This document shows, one piece after another, positions 6,638 to 7,533 of a stretch of DNA of 7,533 nucleotides; within the stretch, counting starts at the first letter, position 1; each line of letters opens with the position of its first letter. Origin of the DNA: Chloroflexota bacterium (lineage in GTDB: Bacteria; Chloroflexota; Anaerolineae; B4-G1); NCBI GenBank assembly GCA_024232355.1, contig JAAEPW010001165.1, positions 1-7,533 of the forward strand, written 5' to 3'. The translations under genes were made by a program, and so were the position numbers. The notes under the pieces are model-generated. The model was not told the origin of the DNA. It ran no database searches and saw nothing but the letters and a program-made list of their open reading frames with translations.

Positions 6638-7533
6638 ATGTATTCCAAGACCCCCGACATCATACCATTCACGTCACCTTTTAAGACTGAACTGCTGACA
6701 CAGGCGCAGCTAGAGACCCTGCAAGGAGGGACATTGCGTCTGCTTGACGAGGTGGGCGTTCACTTTCCATCCCAGAGAGCGCTAGAAATCTTTGCCGACC
6801 ACGGCGCCCAGGTAGACTGGGAGACCGAGAACGTCCGCATTCCGCCGGATTTGGTGCAAAAAGCGATGTCTACCGCACCACGTTCCTTTGTCCTAGGGGG
6901 ACGGGAGGAGCGCTTTGACCTGTTGCTGGATGGGAACCGCTCTTACCTGTGCAGCGACGGGACCGGCGTCCATGTGCGTGACCTGGAGACGCAGGAGATG
7001 CGGGCCTCGCGCAAGGAGGATGTGGCGCGGATGGCGCGGGTGTGCGATGCTTTGCCCCTGATCGGCTTTTACTGGCCGATGGTCAGCGCGCAGGATTACG
7101 GGCGCACCGCGCCGCTGCACCAATGTCATGCCGGGCTGACAAATACCCTCAAACACGTGCGCGGTGGGATGACGGTTCCCCCGCAGTTAGCGCCCTACGT
7201 CGTGGAGATGGCTACGACCGTCGCCGGAAGCGCCGAGGTGCTCCGTCAACGTCCCCCCATCTGCGCCAACATTTGCACCATCGCCCCGCTGGCTCAGGAC
7301 GACCACGGCATCGAGACGGCGCTGGCTTATGCGAAAGTGGGCATCCCCGTCAGCTTTATGGCTATGCCGACGATGGGGTCTACAGCGCCCGCTACCCCGT
7401 TGGGTGCATTGGCCGTCGGTGACGCCGAAGTAATAAGCGGGATGGTGCTGCTTCAGTTAGCCTATCCCGGCGCGCCGGTGCTTCACTCTATCCTGGTGTC
7501 GCTGATGGATCCGCGCACCGGCGGTTACGTCAG
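6638..7533 (+). CDS. MttB-superfamily (trimethylamine methyltransferase-like) protein C, 3'-truncated by the window edge
   Basis: The first 298 codons of a third MttB-superfamily methyltransferase; the frame is open to the right edge. It begins MYSKTPDIIPF at the ATG at 6638, preceded by a modest AAAGAGAG (6624-6631) at a spacing of 6. It aligns with protein A residue for residue without a gap, with about 159 of 298 positions identical (hand count). Landmarks are YWPMVSAQDYGRTAPLH (145-161), ICTIAPL (212-218), GSTAPAT (247-253), GDAEVIS (261-267) and LAYPGAP (274-280). Tyr276 replaces the Asn found in NPGAP of A and NPGTP of B. No TAG occurs so far, but the region where pyrrolysine would sit (about residue 332) lies beyond the window, so pyrrolysine use cannot be excluded for this gene from the sequence alone. 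The near relationship to A makes it unlikely. It is the last visible gene of the operon. Confidence 0.88.
   Translation, partial: MYSKTPDIIPFTSPFKTELLTQAQLETLQGGTLRLLDEVGVHFPSQRALEIFADHGAQVDWETENVRIPPDLVQKAMSTAPRSFVLGGREERFDLLLDGNRSYLCSDGTGVHVRDLETQEMRASRKEDVARMARVCDALPLIGFYWPMVSAQDYGRTAPLHQCHAGLTNTLKHVRGGMTVPPQLAPYVVEMATTVAGSAEVLRQRPPICANICTIAPLAQDDHGIETALAYAKVGIPVSFMAMPTMGSTAPATPLGALAVGDAEVISGMVLLQLAYPGAPVLHSILVSLMDPRTGGYV

Larger units (their letters stand above)
2447..7533 (+). other. Probable methylamine-type methyltransferase operon (A, ferredoxin, B, DinB, C)
   Basis: Five genes on one strand have gaps of 18, 45, 37 and 14 bases, each with its own ribosome binding site and no terminator-like hairpin between them. 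They follow the only large non-coding gap in the window, where a promoter is expected. Three paralogous methyltransferases, a membrane electron carrier and a DinB protein are thus probably made together. The cognate corrinoid protein, methylcorrinoid methyltransferase and activase would have to lie past the right edge or elsewhere in the genome. Confidence 0.7.

Overview
The window looks like a bacterial chromosome segment with coding GC well above 50%, ATG/GTG starts and strong AGGAGG-type ribosome binding sites. Every gene is on the + strand. The gene content (several trimethylamine-methyltransferase-like proteins, a NapH-type membrane ferredoxin, a DinB-family protein) suggests an anaerobe that uses methylated amines. 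A Chloroflexota (Anaerolineae-like) origin fits my general impression, but this is a weak inference because no marker gene is present.

Region 1 (1-854) is the C-terminal part of a major facilitator transporter, cut by the left edge and carrying an apparent one-base deletion near 715-717. Region 2 (910-2058) is a saccharopine-dehydrogenase-family oxidoreductase. Region 3 (2059-2446) is an AT-rich non-coding gap with a long imperfect inverted repeat (2138-2220) and a doubtful 28-codon ORF.

Region 4 (2447-7533) is a tightly packed five-gene run, very probably an operon. Its order is MttB-family methyltransferase A (484 aa), a four-helix membrane ferredoxin with two CxxxC motifs and two [4Fe-4S] motifs, MttB-family methyltransferase B (464 aa), a DinB-family protein, and MttB-family methyltransferase C, which runs off the right edge after 298 codons. 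A and C align without gaps at about 53% identity (hand count), while B is a divergent member. None has the in-frame amber codon that marks the pyrrolysine-dependent trimethylamine enzyme, so all three belong to the non-pyrrolysine MttB superfamily, whose characterised members demethylate quaternary amines with a corrinoid protein. No corrinoid protein, methylcorrinoid:tetrahydrofolate methyltransferase or RamA-type activase is visible here.

A plausible model, which is inference, is that the methyltransferases take methyl groups from one or more methylated amines. The membrane ferredoxin would then supply low-potential electrons, perhaps to reactivate an oxidised corrinoid, and the transporter and saccharopine-type dehydrogenase upstream would handle uptake or the demethylated carbon skeleton. 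An odd feature is that A, the ferredoxin and B lie in one reading frame interrupted only by two TAG codons, and all four complete operon genes end in TAG.
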